A stretch of 64,000 nt of DNA, taken from assembly GCA_003153505.1 (NCBI GenBank), contig PLZA01000016.1, positions 23,988-87,987 on the forward strand. Reading direction: 5' to 3'. Both the position numbers and the translations under genes were made by a program. This stretch comes from Candidatus Dormiibacterota bacterium (GTDB lineage: Bacteria > Chloroflexota > Dormibacteria > Aeolococcales > Aeolococcaceae). Shown in pieces: positions 41,619 to 51,133 of the stretch. The notes under the pieces were generated by a model. The model did no database searches. It was not told the origin of the DNA and saw nothing but the letters and a program-made list of their open reading frames with translations. Position 1 is the stretch's first letter; each line of letters begins with the position of its first letter.

Positions 41619-43163
41619 TCAGAGCACGTAGCGGCGGAGGTCCTGGTTGCGCACCAGGTCGCCGAGCCGGTCTCCCACGTAGGCGGCATCGATGACTACT
41701 GTCATACCGGCGAGCTCCTCGGCGCCGAATGAGACGTCCTCGAGCACCTTCTCCATGATGGTAAAGAGGCGGCGAGCGCCGAGGTTCTCGTCCTCCTCGT
41801 TGACGCGGTACGCCTGAGCGGCGAGCTCGCGAATCCCGTCATCGGTGAAGTCGAGCGTCACGTGCTCGGTGCCGAGCAGCGCCGCGTACTGCCGGGTCAA
41901 GGCGTTGCCCGGCTCGGTGAGGATGCGGACGAGGTCGTCCTCGCTGAGCGGCTTCAGCTCGACGCGGATCGGGAAGCGGCCCTGGAACTCCGGGATCAGA
42001 TCGCTGGGCCGGGCCGCGGTGAAGGCGCCTGCGGCGATGAAGAGGACGTGGTCGGTGCGCACCGGTCCGTAGCGGGTGTGCACCGTTGAGCCCTCGAGGA
42101 TCGGCAGCAGGTCGCGCTGCACCCCCTCGCCGCTGACATCCGGACCGCGGTCCGAAGCCGGGCCACAGATCTTGTCGACCTCATCGATGAACACGACACC
42201 CGTGTCCTCGACCAGGTGGATCGCATCGTCATAGACGCGGTCCATGTCGATGAGCCGGTCGGTCTCCTCGTCGATGAGCACGTCGCGAGCTTCGGCAACG
42301 GTCATCAGCTTCTTTCGCTTGCGCGGCGGGGCAAGCTGGGAGAAGAAGTCGGACAGCGAGACGCCGACCTCCTCGAGGCCGGTCCCTGTGAATCCCTCGA
42401 ACGCGGGCTGGAAAGGCTCCTCGACCTCGATGTCGACGGTCGCGTCCTCCAGGGACCCGGCGGCGAGGCGGCTTGCCAGGCGGCGGCGCCGGGCACGCGC
42501 GCGTCGGGCCTCAGCAACCCCCTGCCCGGGGCTGGGTGCGGCCTCCTCCGGGCGCTGCCGCGCCGCACGCTGCCGCTCGTCGGCTTCATGGAGTGTCTCG
42601 ACGAGGCGCGCGTCGGCGAGGACGCGGGCACGCGGCTCCGCCTCCTCGACGCGGTCCTCGTGCAGCTCGGTGATGGTCTGCTCGAGCAGATCGCGAAGGA
42701 TCGACTCGACGTCGCGGCCGACGTACCCGACCTCGGTGAACTTGGTCGCCTCGACCTTGATGAAGGGCGACTCCGTCAGGCGGGCGACGCGCCTCGCGAT
42801 CTCCGTCTTGCCGACCCCGGTCGGGCCGATCATCAGGATGTTCTTGGGCAGCACCTCGTTGCGCATGTCCTCGGGGAGCATCCGCCGCCGCACCCGATTG
42901 CGCAGCGCGATGGCGACCGATCGCTTCGCCTCGTGCTGGCCGATGATGTATTCGTCGAGCCGGCGCACCACCTCGGCGGGCCGCAGCGTCTCGATTGCGA
43001 CCGCCTCGATCAGGTCGTGCGGCGTCTGGTCCGGTGGGGTTGGGTCGTGGGGCGTTAGGTCGGAAGGGATTCGGTCGGCGGGCGTTGGGTCGGCGGGCGT
43101 TGGGTCGGCGGGCGTTGGGTCGGACGCCTCGGGGTCGGGCTCGACGGCTGCGGCGCTGGTCAC
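41619..43163 (-). CDS. hslU: ATP-dependent protease ATPase subunit HslU
   Basis: AAA+ unfoldase of the HslUV protease. Walker [10 protein letters not shown], Walker [11 protein letters not shown], sensor [15 protein letters not shown] and the C-terminal tail RRYVL (which docks into HslV) are all present. At 514 aa it is longer than the usual 440-470. The excess is mainly the first 58 residues, which include seven tandem pentapeptides of D-x-x-P-x form (residues 15-49). The start is a GTG overlapping the hslV stop. The I-domain between the two Walker motifs is rich in Arg/Ala. Confidence 0.93.
   Translation of the reverse strand: MTSAAAVEPDPEASDPTPADPTPADPTPADRIPSDLTPHDPTPPDQTPHDLIEAVAIETLRPAEVVRRLDEYIIGQHEAKRSVAIALRNRVRRRMLPEDMRNEVLPKNILMIGPTGVGKTEIARRVARLTESPFIKVEATKFTEVGYVGRDVESILRDLLEQTITELHEDRVEEAEPRARVLADARLVETLHEADERQRAARQRPEEAAPSPGQGVAEARRARARRRRLASRLAAGSLEDATVDIEVEEPFQPAFEGFTGTGLEEVGVSLSDFFSQLAPPRKRKKLMTVAEARDVLIDEETDRLIDMDRVYDDAIHLVEDTGVVFIDEVDKICGPASDRGPDVSGEGVQRDLLPILEGSTVHTRYGPVRTDHVLFIAAGAFTAARPSDLIPEFQGRFPIRVELKPLSEDDLVRILTEPGNALTRQYAALLGTEHVTLDFTDDGIRELAAQAYRVNEEDENLGARRLFTIMEKVLEDVSFGAEELAGMTVVIDAAYVGDRLGDLVRNQDLRRYVL
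43014..43121 (-). repeat. 15-bp tandem repeats encoding D-x-x-P-x pentapeptides in hslU
   Basis: Seven tandem 15-base units near the 5' end of hslU encode DPTPA three times, then [15 protein letters not shown] and DQTPH. The first three units are nearly identical in DNA, so slippage or recent duplication is likely. The frame is kept throughout. Confidence 0.85.
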
Positions 43164-43738
43164 GCGGGAACGGGCGCCGCGGGCTCCGGCGTGGCGAGCT
43201 CGAGGGTTTCCACTGTGATGTTGTCGTTGGTGTAGATGCAGAGCCGCGCGGCGATGAGCAGGGCGCGCCGGGCGATGTCCTCGGCACCGAGGTCGGTGCT
43301 CTCGAGGAGCGCCGCCGCGGCGGCGTGCGCGTAGGGACCGCCGCTGCCAATGGCCACGACACCGTCGCCGTCGTCGGGTTCGATCACCTCGCCGTCGCCA
43401 CTCAGCAGCAGGATGCGGTGAGCGTCAGCCACGATGAGCATCGCCTCGAGTCGGCGCAGGTATTTGTCCGTGCGCCACTCCTTGCTGAGTCCGATCGCCG
43501 CGCGTACCAGGTTGCCCTGGTGTTTGTCGAGATGCTGCTCGAATTTGTCGAACAGGGTCAGCGCGTCGGCCACGGCACCCGCGAAGCCGCAGACGACCTG
43601 ACCGTGGAAGAGGCGGCGGACCTTCGAGGCGCGCGCCTTCATCACGATGTCGCCGACGGTCACCTGGCCGTCGCCGGCCACGGCCACGGTCCCGGCGCGC
43701 TGCACAGCCACGACAGTCGTCGCGTGCGCGCCGGTCAT
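43160..43738 (-). CDS. hslV: ATP-dependent protease subunit HslV
   Basis: Proteasome-like threonine peptidase of HslUV. The 192 aa product begins [16 protein letters not shown]; the catalytic Thr is expected at the first T of TTVVAV (residue 7), so a six-residue propeptide would have to be removed. Further marks are [47 protein letters not shown] and [16 protein letters not shown]. The ATG overlaps the topA stop and the gene's own stop overlaps hslU. Confidence 0.94.
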   Translation of the reverse strand: MTGAHATTVVAVQRAGTVAVAGDGQVTVGDIVMKARASKVRRLFHGQVVCGFAGAVADALTLFDKFEQHLDKHQGNLVRAAIGLSKEWRTDKYLRRLEAMLIVADAHRILLLSGDGEVIEPDDGDGVVAIGSGGPYAHAAAAALLESTDLGAEDIARRALLIAARLCIYTNDNITVETLELATPEPAAPVPA

Positions 43739-46056
43739 GCGCTGGCGACCTTGGGCGGGCGGTACTTGCAGGCGGGGTACCCGGAGCAGCTCACGAAGGG
43801 GCCGTATCGTCCCTTGCGGGTCACCAGCGGTTTGGAACACTCCGGGCACTCCTCGCCGGTCGGCTCGGGTGCCGGTCCGGCGACGCGGGCTCCCGGGGCC
43901 CCGGGTTGGATGTACTTGCAATCCGGGTAGCCGGTGCAGCCGACAAACGTGCCACGCCTGCCGCTCCGCCTGCGGAGCGGTTTGCCGCACTGCGGACACA
44001 CGCCGAGCTCCTCGGGCTCCGCACCCTCGGTCTCGCCGGCGGCGGGCGTTCGATCGTCCTTGATATAGGTGCAGCTCGGGTACCCGGAGCAGCCCACGAA
44101 GGGTCCACGCCGTCCCTGGCGGGTGACCAGCGGCTTGGCGCAGCGAGGGCACATCTCCCCCGTCGCGAGCGCCTCGACGGTCTTGCGGTCCTTGATGTAT
44201 TTGCAGTCGGGAAACCGCGAGCATCCGACGAATTCGCCAAACTTCCCCTCGCGGACGACCAGGCGCCCGATCTCGCACTCCGGACACTCCTCGCCGGTCT
44301 CACGCGCCGGCACCCGAACCCGCTCCATCGACCGCTCCGCGCGCTCGAGGGTTGCGGCGAAGGGCTCGTACCACTCGCGCACCGTCGGCTCGTAGGCACG
44401 GGTTCCCTCCTCCACGGAATCGAGCCGCTTCTCCAAGTCGGCGGTGAAGGCGACGTCGACGATGTCGGGGAAGTTCTGGCGCAGGACGGCGTCGACCGTC
44501 TTGCCGAGCTCGGTTGGATGGAGGCGTCGCTCCAGCTGGCGCACGTACTGGCGCTCCTGGATCACCTCGATGGTGGCCGCGTAGGTCGACGGGCGGCCGA
44601 TGCCGCGCTCCTCGAGCTCCTTGATCAGGGTCGCCTCCGTGTACCGGGGCGGCGGCTGGGTGAAATGCTGCTCGGCCGCGATCTCGCGGCACCTGAGCTC
44701 CTCGCGTTCGGCCAGCGCCGGCAGCGTCATGTCCTTGTCTTTGTCCTCGTCGCGCTTCCAGACTTTCTGGAATCCCTCGAAGGTGATGAGCGATCCGGAT
44801 GCGCGGAAGACGTAGTCCGCAGCGTCGATCATCGCTGTCGTGTTGAGGTATTTCGCCGGGCTCATCTGGCTCGCAACGAAGCGGCGCCAGATCAGGTCAT
44901 ACACCTTCACCTGTCCGGGTGAGAGGCTCGCACCGATGGAATCCGGCGTCCGGTTCACGTCGGTGGGCCGGATGGCCTCATGCGCGTCCTGGACGTTGAC
45001 CGCCGCCTTCCGCCGCACGGCACCCGTGCCGACGTAGTCCTTGCCGAATGCCGCGGTGATGTGTTTGGCCGCATCGTCACGCGCCGCGTCGCTGATGCGG
45101 ATCGAATCGGTGCGCATGTAGGTGATCAGGCCGGTCGACCCGGCGCTGCCGAGATCGACTCCTTCATACAGCTCCTGGGCGATGCTCATCGTCCGCTTCG
45201 GCGACATGCGCAGTCGCGAGCTGGCGTCCTGCTGCAGGGTGCTCGTGGTGTGCGGTGGGAGCGGACGCCGTGTCGTCTCCTTGACATCGATGGAACGGAC
45301 CACGAACGCCGGGGTCCGCTCGGTGACCGCGCCCTTGGCGTCGAGGCCGAGTGCCGCGATGACCTCGGTAGCCTCTGCCTCGGTGCCGAGCTCGAGCTTC
45401 TCGCGCCCCGCGGCTTCCGCGTCACCACGCCTGCCGACCAGGCGCGCGCTGAAGGGGTTGCTGCCATCTTTGGCAAGGAGTGCATCGATGGTCCAGGACT
45501 CGACGGGGACGAACGCGTCGATCTCGGTTTCGCGATCGACGACCAGGCGCACCGCGACGGATTGCACCCGGCCCGCCGAGAGTCCGGCGCGAACCTTGCG
45601 CCAGAGCAGCGGCGAGAGCCGGTAGCCGACCAGGCGGTCGATGACCCGGCGCGCCTCCTGCGCGGACACGAGCGAACGGTCGATCTTGCGGGGATGCGCA
45701 AGCGCTGCGTCCACCGCCAGCTTGGTGATCTCGTGGAAGACGATCCGGTCTGGGTTGTTGAGCCCGAGCGCCTCGGCCAGGTGCCAGGCGATCGCCTCGC
45801 CCTCGCGATCGGGGTCGGCCGCGAGCAGTGTGGACGACGCCTTCTTGACTGCGGCGCGGAGATCGCGAATCTGCTTTTCCTTGCCCTTGATCAGCTCGTA
45901 CTGCGGGGTGAAACCGGCATCGACGTCGACGCCGATCTTCGACTTGGGCAGATCGCGAACATGCCCCATGGAGGCGAGGACGACGTACTCGGAGCCGAGA
46001 AAACGCGCGAGCGTTCGCGCCTTGCTGGGCGACTCGACGATGATCAGACGGGACAC
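43735..46056 (-). CDS. topA: DNA topoisomerase I
   Basis: Type IA topoisomerase of 773 aa relaxing negative supercoils. The TOPRIM domain begins [18 protein letters not shown], with [13 protein letters not shown]. The catalytic Tyr lies in [13 protein letters not shown] (about residue 310). Four C-terminal tetracysteine zinc-ribbon modules are visible (from about 590), each in the form CPxC...GCxxYPxCxY, more than the one to three found in many relatives. It starts with a GTG 34 bases after dprA and overlaps hslV. Confidence 0.95.
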   Translation of the reverse strand: MSRLIIVESPSKARTLARFLGSEYVVLASMGHVRDLPKSKIGVDVDAGFTPQYELIKGKEKQIRDLRAAVKKASSTLLAADPDREGEAIAWHLAEALGLNNPDRIVFHEITKLAVDAALAHPRKIDRSLVSAQEARRVIDRLVGYRLSPLLWRKVRAGLSAGRVQSVAVRLVVDRETEIDAFVPVESWTIDALLAKDGSNPFSARLVGRRGDAEAAGREKLELGTEAEATEVIAALGLDAKGAVTERTPAFVVRSIDVKETTRRPLPPHTTSTLQQDASSRLRMSPKRTMSIAQELYEGVDLGSAGSTGLITYMRTDSIRISDAARDDAAKHITAAFGKDYVGTGAVRRKAAVNVQDAHEAIRPTDVNRTPDSIGASLSPGQVKVYDLIWRRFVASQMSPAKYLNTTAMIDAADYVFRASGSLITFEGFQKVWKRDEDKDKDMTLPALAEREELRCREIAAEQHFTQPPPRYTEATLIKELEERGIGRPSTYAATIEVIQERQYVRQLERRLHPTELGKTVDAVLRQNFPDIVDVAFTADLEKRLDSVEEGTRAYEPTVREWYEPFAATLERAERSMERVRVPARETGEECPECEIGRLVVREGKFGEFVGCSRFPDCKYIKDRKTVEALATGEMCPRCAKPLVTRQGRRGPFVGCSGYPSCTYIKDDRTPAAGETEGAEPEELGVCPQCGKPLRRRSGRRGTFVGCTGYPDCKYIQPGAPGARVAGPAPEPTGEECPECSKPLVTRKGRYGPFVSCSGYPACKYRPPKVASA

Positions 46057-46090
46057 TTCTCTGGACTTCCTCTGGGGGCTCTGGCGCCGG

Positions 46091-46981
46091 TTATACGGTA
46101 CGGGCCACGAGGCCTCCGGGCAGGGACATTACGGCTCCGGCAAGCTCCAGCGCACTCAGCCGGCTGGCGACGAGTGCCGGCGAGAGCCCGAGAGCGAGCC
46201 CGACCTGGTCCGGGTGGACAGGTTGCGTTCCCATGCGTGCCAGTATCTCCCGCAGCGGTGGGCTGAAACGCTCGAGCCCTCCGCCGTGGGACGCAGGGAG
46301 GGTGTCGAGGGCCGCTTCTGGGATGGCCGAGCGAAGCTCGGGAACGGCATCGATGAGATCGCCGATCCCCAGGAACGGCCGGACTCCGTCGCGGATCAGC
46401 AAGTTGGTGCCACTGCTTTGGCGCGAGCGGATCGAACCGGGCACGGCGAGCACCTCACGGCCGAGGTCGGCCGCCCAGCGGGCAGTGCTCAAGGCGCCGC
46501 TGCGTTCGGTGGCCTCGACCACGACGACGGCGTGCGCGAGGGCCGCGATGATGCGGTTTCGCTTCGGGAAGTTGTGCTTGAAGGGCGGCGTCCCCGGCGG
46601 CTCCTCGGTGATGAGGCAGCCGTCGGTGATGATCCGCGAACGCAACTCGGCGTGTCGCGTCGGGTAGCAGACGTCAACGCCGCAGCCGAGCACGGCGACC
46701 GTCGAGCCGCCGGCGTCGAGGGCGCCCGAGTGTGCTGCGGCGTCGATGCCGAGCGCCATGCCGCTGACCACCTGGATGCCGGCCGACGCGAGCTCGGAGG
46801 CGATCGACCGGGCAATCTCGACACCGGCGAAGGTCGCGCGGCGCGAACCGACGATCGCAACGCACGGCCACAGTGCGCCGATGGTCCCGAGCTGCCAGAA
46901 CCCCTGCGGCGGTGATTCCAAGTGCAGAAGGCGCACCGGCCAGTCGGGCGACGCCGGGTCGATCCAGCGTGGCAGCGTCAC
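46091..46981 (-). CDS. dprA: DNA processing protein DprA
   Basis: Single-stranded DNA-binding protein that loads RecA onto incoming DNA in natural transformation. The 296 aa protein has the Rossmann-like core IVGSRRATFAGVEIARSIASELASAGIQVVSGMALGIDAAAH, FPKRNRIIAALAHAVVVVEA, SGALSTARWA and GREVLAVPGS. A C-terminal winged-helix domain is present. The ATG overlaps the comM stop by four bases. The comM-dprA-topA order is conserved. Confidence 0.94.
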   Translation of the reverse strand: MTLPRWIDPASPDWPVRLLHLESPPQGFWQLGTIGALWPCVAIVGSRRATFAGVEIARSIASELASAGIQVVSGMALGIDAAAHSGALDAGGSTVAVLGCGVDVCYPTRHAELRSRIITDGCLITEEPPGTPPFKHNFPKRNRIIAALAHAVVVVEATERSGALSTARWAADLGREVLAVPGSIRSRQSSGTNLLIRDGVRPFLGIGDLIDAVPELRSAIPEAALDTLPASHGGGLERFSPPLREILARMGTQPVHPDQVGLALGLSPALVASRLSALELAGAVMSLPGGLVARTV

Positions 46982-48474
46982 CCGGCCATCTCGATCCGGT
47001 AGTGCAGCGCTTCGGCGAGCGCATCCTCACCCACCCGATCCTCGCCCGCGAGGTCGGCGATGGTGCGGGCGACACGAAGGACGCGGAAGAATCCGCGCGC
47101 GCTCAGGTGGAGGCGTTCACCCGAGAGCGCGAGAAGGCGACGGGCCGGTGGGGTAGCGCGAGCTGCGGCAAGCGTCTCTCGCCCGGTCAGCCCGGCATTC
47201 CCGTGGCCGGCGCTTTCGCCCCGGCGATTGCGGGCGGCCTCGACGCGGCCACGCACCACCGCCGATGGCTCTTCGTCGGCGCCTTCGAAGATGTCGCGGT
47301 ATTCCTGGCGCGGGACCGAGACGACGAGGTCGATCCGGTCCTTGATGGGTCCGCTGATCTTGTTGTTGTAGGCACTCAGCTGGCGAGGTTCGCACCTGCA
47401 TTCCTGCGCGTCGCCCAGATGCCCGCAGGGGCACGGGTTCGAGGCGCCGATGAGTATGAAATCTGCGGGATACGTCACTGCCGCTCGGGCGCGCGCGACG
47501 GTGACCGAGTGCTCTTCGAGCGGCTGCCGCAGCGCCTCGAGATGCTGCCGCGAGAACTCGCAGAGCTCGTCGAGAAACAGGACTCCCTGGTGAGCGAGGC
47601 TGATCTCGCCGGGCTGCGCCAGTCCGGTGCCGCCGCCCACCAGCCCGGCCCGCGAGATGCTGTGATGGGGCGCGCGGAATGGCGGCCTGAGCGTGGTCGG
47701 CGGCCGCTCGCGCAACGTCCCCCGCAGCGAGTAGATCGCTGCTACCTCAAGCGCTGCGTCGGATGCAAGGTCAGGGAGCAACGACGGGAACGTCCGCGCG
47801 AGCATCGTCTTCCCGGCCCCGGGCGGGCCCGTCATCAATATGTTGTGCCCGCCGGCCGCTGCGATCTCGAGTGCTCGCTTGGCTTGTCCCTGGCCACGAA
47901 CGGCTGCCATGTCCGGTTCCGGCCCGGCTCCGGCGGGCGTCGCGTCGCGGACACCTGGAATCAGCGATCCCTCACCGCGCAGATACTCGACGCAGCTCTG
48001 TAGCGTGGCGGCGCCCAGCACCTCGATCCCCTCGGCGAGCGCGGCTTCCGACGCGTTCTCCACCGGCACGACGAGCCGGCAGATCCCCGCGGCGGCGAGG
48101 CATCGCGCCATGGGCAGAACGCCTGTGACCGGGCGAAGCGAGGCGTCGAGCGCCAACTCGCCGAGAAATGCGAGTCCCTCGAGCCGGAGCGATGGATCCT
48201 CGGCGCGAAGAATCGCAGTCGCTATAGCGAGATCGAACCCCGTCCCCTCTTTGGGCAACTCCGCGGGAGCGAGGTTGACGGTGACCCGTCTCGGCGGAAA
48301 CTTGAAGCCCGCATTACGAATTGCCGGCTTGACTCGCTCCCGTGCCTCTTGGATCGCCCGGTCCGTGAGGCCCACGATGGTGAATCCCGGCAGGCCGTTG
48401 GCGATGTCCGCCTCAACCGTGACAGGCACCCCGGCGAGGCCCCTGGTGGCGCAACTTATTGCACACGCAATCAC
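46978..48474 (-). CDS. comM: YifB/ComM-family Mg-chelatase-like AAA+ ATPase
   Basis: AAA+ helicase of the ComM/YifB family, which promotes branch migration in natural transformation in studied species. The 498 aa protein has the Lon-like N-terminal domain (PGFTIVGLTDRAIQEARERVKPAIRNAG), Walker A MTGPPGAGKTMLART, the RPFRAPHHSISRAGLVGGG motif, and GVLFLDELCEF Walker B. A CPCGHLGDAQECRC cysteine cluster is in the ATPase region. The start is a GTG with an extended -10 just upstream. Confidence 0.93.
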   Translation of the reverse strand: MIACAISCATRGLAGVPVTVEADIANGLPGFTIVGLTDRAIQEARERVKPAIRNAGFKFPPRRVTVNLAPAELPKEGTGFDLAIATAILRAEDPSLRLEGLAFLGELALDASLRPVTGVLPMARCLAAAGICRLVVPVENASEAALAEGIEVLGAATLQSCVEYLRGEGSLIPGVRDATPAGAGPEPDMAAVRGQGQAKRALEIAAAGGHNILMTGPPGAGKTMLARTFPSLLPDLASDAALEVAAIYSLRGTLRERPPTTLRPPFRAPHHSISRAGLVGGGTGLAQPGEISLAHQGVLFLDELCEFSRQHLEALRQPLEEHSVTVARARAAVTYPADFILIGASNPCPCGHLGDAQECRCEPRQLSAYNNKISGPIKDRIDLVVSVPRQEYRDIFEGADEEPSAVVRGRVEAARNRRGESAGHGNAGLTGRETLAAARATPPARRLLALSGERLHLSARGFFRVLRVARTIADLAGEDRVGEDALAEALHYRIEMAG

Positions 48475-48481
48475 ACAATGG

Positions 48482-48490
48482 AGTGTAACA
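48482..48490 (-). promoter_or_regulatory. Extended -10 element for comM
   Basis: The minus strand reads TGTTACACT, an extended -10 with the hexamer TACACT. It ends seven bases before the comM GTG, so the transcript would start at the start codon. No -35 element of quality is present, consistent with extended -10 use. Confidence 0.5.
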
Positions 48491-48587
48491 CGACGTCGAC
48501 CATCCCCCGGTTGCCGGGACCGGATGCACGCGTCCTTCGGGCGCTACCCTTGCGCCGTGGGAAACGACCAGCTGAGCGGCTGATCCG

Positions 48588-48618
48588 TCCTCGCGCGAGG
48601 AGGGAGTTCCGATCTCCC
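48588..48618 (-). terminator. Two adjacent hairpins after the beta-propeller gene
   Basis: Immediately after the stop codon on the minus strand come GGGAG/CTCCC around seven bases, then the self-complementary TCCTCGCGCGAGGA. They separate the propeller gene from the comM promoter. No T-run follows, so this is a weak or rho-assisted terminator at best. Confidence 0.35.
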
Positions 48619-49768
48619 TACGGCAACGGCTGAAAGCGGACGAGATACGTCACACCCGTGCCGGACAGGGCGCCCGCCCACATGGCGCCGGTGCTGCTCA
48701 TCGCGACAGTGCCATTCGCGAGAAGCTGGCTGCCATCAGCCGCGAGCGGGAACGAACGAGTCCGGCCGATCGTCAGCGCCCTGTCGAGCCGGAAGAGCCG
48801 GTTCGCTCCGGTGCCGTGCTGCGCCATCTCGCCGGCTTTCCACAGCGAGCCGCTCGCGTCCACCCCGGTCTGGGTCGGCAAGTACCAGTTCTGCGCCGCG
48901 GGGTCGACGTGGACAGCCACGATCGCCCACCCTGGTGGGAACGTCGAGTTGACGCTGTCGAAGAACCCAAAGCCGCCCTTGTCCTGCACCCAGAACATCC
49001 CGTTGGGCAGTGCGAGGAGACCCGAGGCCCAGGGTTGGTAGTTGACCGGAATGCTGCTGGACACTCCGGCGCTCGTGTAGCGAACGATGTTCTGGTCTCG
49101 ATAGCCCTCGAGGATCCACATCGCGCCATCGCTGCCGAGAGCCATCGCCCCCGGCCGGGCTCCAGGCCTGGCTGGTGCGAATTGCGTGACCGAGCCCGCT
49201 GGAGTCATCTCCGCGACCACTGCGACTTTGCACGGATCCGAGTAGCAGGAGCTCGATGCAAGGGAGATCCAGAGATTGCCGGCGCCATCGGCGGCGGCAC
49301 CCGAGCAGGTGCTCTGATTTCGCACCGGACCGGCGGGCAGTGCCATGTCATCGAGGATCCCGTCGGGCGTGACCAGGCCGATCCAGCAGGCTCCAGCGGT
49401 GGGCGGGTTGCGTTCGGGTTCGCGTATGTGTTGCTGAACGTCCACACGCCCTCGGGTCCCGCACCCGCGATTTGCGCCGGGATTGTGCCATGGGGCAGGG
49501 CGGTGGCCGTCAGCGTTGCCTGCCCGCTCGCGCTGATCTCGCCGAGCTGCGACCGCGTGGTGACGAACCACATCTGCCCGTCAGCGCCGGCGAAGATCTG
49601 ATCGATTCGATAGCTGGCACTCACCGGGATGGCCGTGAGGGTTCCTGGGATGGTGCCGCTCGTCGCTGCGAGGGCCGCTCCCCCGCCAGTACCGAGCACT
49701 GAAAGGAGGACCCCGGCGGCGGCCAGACCGACAACGATCGCGTGTCTCCGCATTCCGTTCGCGCCCAT
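48618..49768 (-). pseudogene. Secreted beta-propeller (virginiamycin B lyase/NHL-like) gene with a frameshift
   Basis: An ATG at 49768 with a GAGGGG site begins a signal peptide (MRRHAIVVGLAAAGVLLSVLG with an AALA cleavage-like site) and propeller-like sequence with DGQMWFVT and GPEGVWTF blades. Around 49395-49420 this frame loses propeller character, and the frame one base away takes over from TAGACWIGLVTPDG to the stop at 48618, with blades DGAGNLWISL, DGAMWILEG and TGAMWAGAL. The homologous message is thus split between two frames, by mutation or by a sequencing error in a C-rich run. If intact it would be about 380 aa and exported. Confidence 0.65.
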
Positions 49769-49907
49769 CTCTTTTCCCCTCCGCACTGGCCACTGCCCGA
49801 CCTGGCAACCATCATCGCAGCTCCGCAACACCCTCGCCGGCGAGCACACGAGAACTGCTGAGGGCGCTGTCGCCACGATGCTCTGCCACCTCCCGTATCG
49901 TCGCCGC
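49769..49907. other. Divergent intergenic region between the propeller and aldolase-like genes
   Basis: A 139-base gap between divergent starts. TATCGT at 49896-49901 on the plus strand is a possible -10 for the aldolase-like gene, six bases before its ATG (leaderless). For the propeller gene only the GAGGGG ribosome-binding site is clear. No operator-like palindrome was found. Confidence 0.35.
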
Positions 49908-51083
49908 ATGCCAACGTCTCAGTCCAGACCACAACGCAGTGCCACCACGAAAACCAAAACGCCGCCCGCGTTCTCCCGAGACCTGAAGCTCGAGGCGCTC
50001 GCCAAGTCCTGTACTCGCTTCCTCACCGGGAACGGTATCCGCTCCGCCGACGAGCTGCTCGCCACGATTCCGCCGGGGACCGAGGTCGACAACTACGGCA
50101 TCGGCGGCCCGGTTACCGAGCTCGAAGTGGAGGTTGCGAGCCTCCTCGGCAAGCAGGCCGCGCTGTTCTTTCCGACTGGGACGATGGCGCAGCAGGCGAC
50201 GCTACGGGTCCACGCGGATCGACGCTCGAGCCGGTCCGTCGCTTTTCACCCCGCCTGTCACATGGAGACCAACGAGGAACGGGGCTACCAGCGGCTCCAC
50301 GGACTCTTCGGCATCCCGGTCGGTCCCCGCGATGAGCCGCTCTCAATCGCGAGCCTGGGGCAGGTCCGCGAGCCCATCGCGGCGCTCCTCCTCGAGTTGC
50401 CACAACGGGCGCTCGGCGGAACGCTGCCGTCCTGGACCGAGCTGGTCGCCCAGGTGGGCTGGGCTCGCGATCACGGCGCTGCGGTCCATCTCGACGGGGC
50501 GCGCCTCTGGGAATCGACACCGTCCTACAAAGCCCGGCATCGCAAGTCGATCGCCGACATCGCCGGACTGTTCGACACCGTCTACGTGTCCTTCTACAAA
50601 GGACTCGGTGGGATCGCCGGCTGTTGCGTCGCCGGCGACACGGATGTGATCGAGGAGCTGTCCGTGTGGCGGACGCGCCACGGCGGGCGAGCGTTCGGGC
50701 TGTGGCCGTATGCCGCGTCGTCGTTGTCGGCGTTGCGGACCCGGTTGCCGCGGATGCCCGCGTACTACCGGCATGCACTCGCGATCGCGACCGCGATACG
50801 CGACGTCCCTGGCATCGATGTGCTGCCCGACCCGATCCAGAGCCCGATGATGCACCTGCGTTTGTCGGTGAGCCTCGACGAGTTTCGCGAGCGAACCGTG
50901 CAGATCGCACGGTCCGACAAGGTCTGGATGTTCTCCCGAGCGTGGGCATCGCTGGGACCAAACCTCCAGGAGTTCGAGCTCAGTGTCGGCGATGCCACGC
51001 TCAAACTCAGCCCCGACCAGATCCGCGAACTGTTCGTGCGGCTGACCGGTGGGTCCGGGCGGCGCAGCGTTTCACGCCGGTGA
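49908..51083 (+). CDS. Threonine aldolase/beta-eliminating lyase family PLP enzyme
   Basis: A 391 aa fold-type I PLP enzyme of the aromatic amino acid beta-eliminating lyase/threonine aldolase family (PF01212 type). The PLP-binding Lys is in VSFYKGLGGIAGC (about residue 230), the Asp that contacts the PLP ring nitrogen is in AVHLDGARLWES, and the N-terminal NYGIGGPVTELEVEVASLLGKQAALFFPTGTMAQQ is typical. Low-specificity L-threonine aldolase is the likeliest activity, but substrate is uncertain. It is a lone plus-strand gene in an accessory patch, ending convergent to the SRPBCC gene. Confidence 0.8.
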   Translation: MPTSQSRPQRSATTKTKTPPAFSRDLKLEALAKSCTRFLTGNGIRSADELLATIPPGTEVDNYGIGGPVTELEVEVASLLGKQAALFFPTGTMAQQATLRVHADRRSSRSVAFHPACHMETNEERGYQRLHGLFGIPVGPRDEPLSIASLGQVREPIAALLLELPQRALGGTLPSWTELVAQVGWARDHGAAVHLDGARLWESTPSYKARHRKSIADIAGLFDTVYVSFYKGLGGIAGCCVAGDTDVIEELSVWRTRHGGRAFGLWPYAASSLSALRTRLPRMPAYYRHALAIATAIRDVPGIDVLPDPIQSPMMHLRLSVSLDEFRERTVQIARSDKVWMFSRAWASLGPNLQEFELSVGDATLKLSPDQIRELFVRLTGGSGRRSVSRR

Positions 51084-51120
51084 GACCCCGCGCAGCGCAC
51101 GTTGCGCGGCGCAGGGTCTC
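51082..51120. terminator. Long hairpin between convergent genes
   Basis: GAGACCC and GGGTCTC form the base of a GC-rich hairpin (inner GCGCA/TGCGC arms with a CGT loop) starting inside the aldolase-like stop codon and ending 13 bases before the SRPBCC stop. It can act in either direction. No T-run is attached. Confidence 0.5.
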
Positions 51121-51133
51121 CTCCGGATTCAGC

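Noticed and set aside
43014..43121. CRISPR-like array
   Set aside because: Units are 15 bp without spacers and stay in the hslU reading frame.
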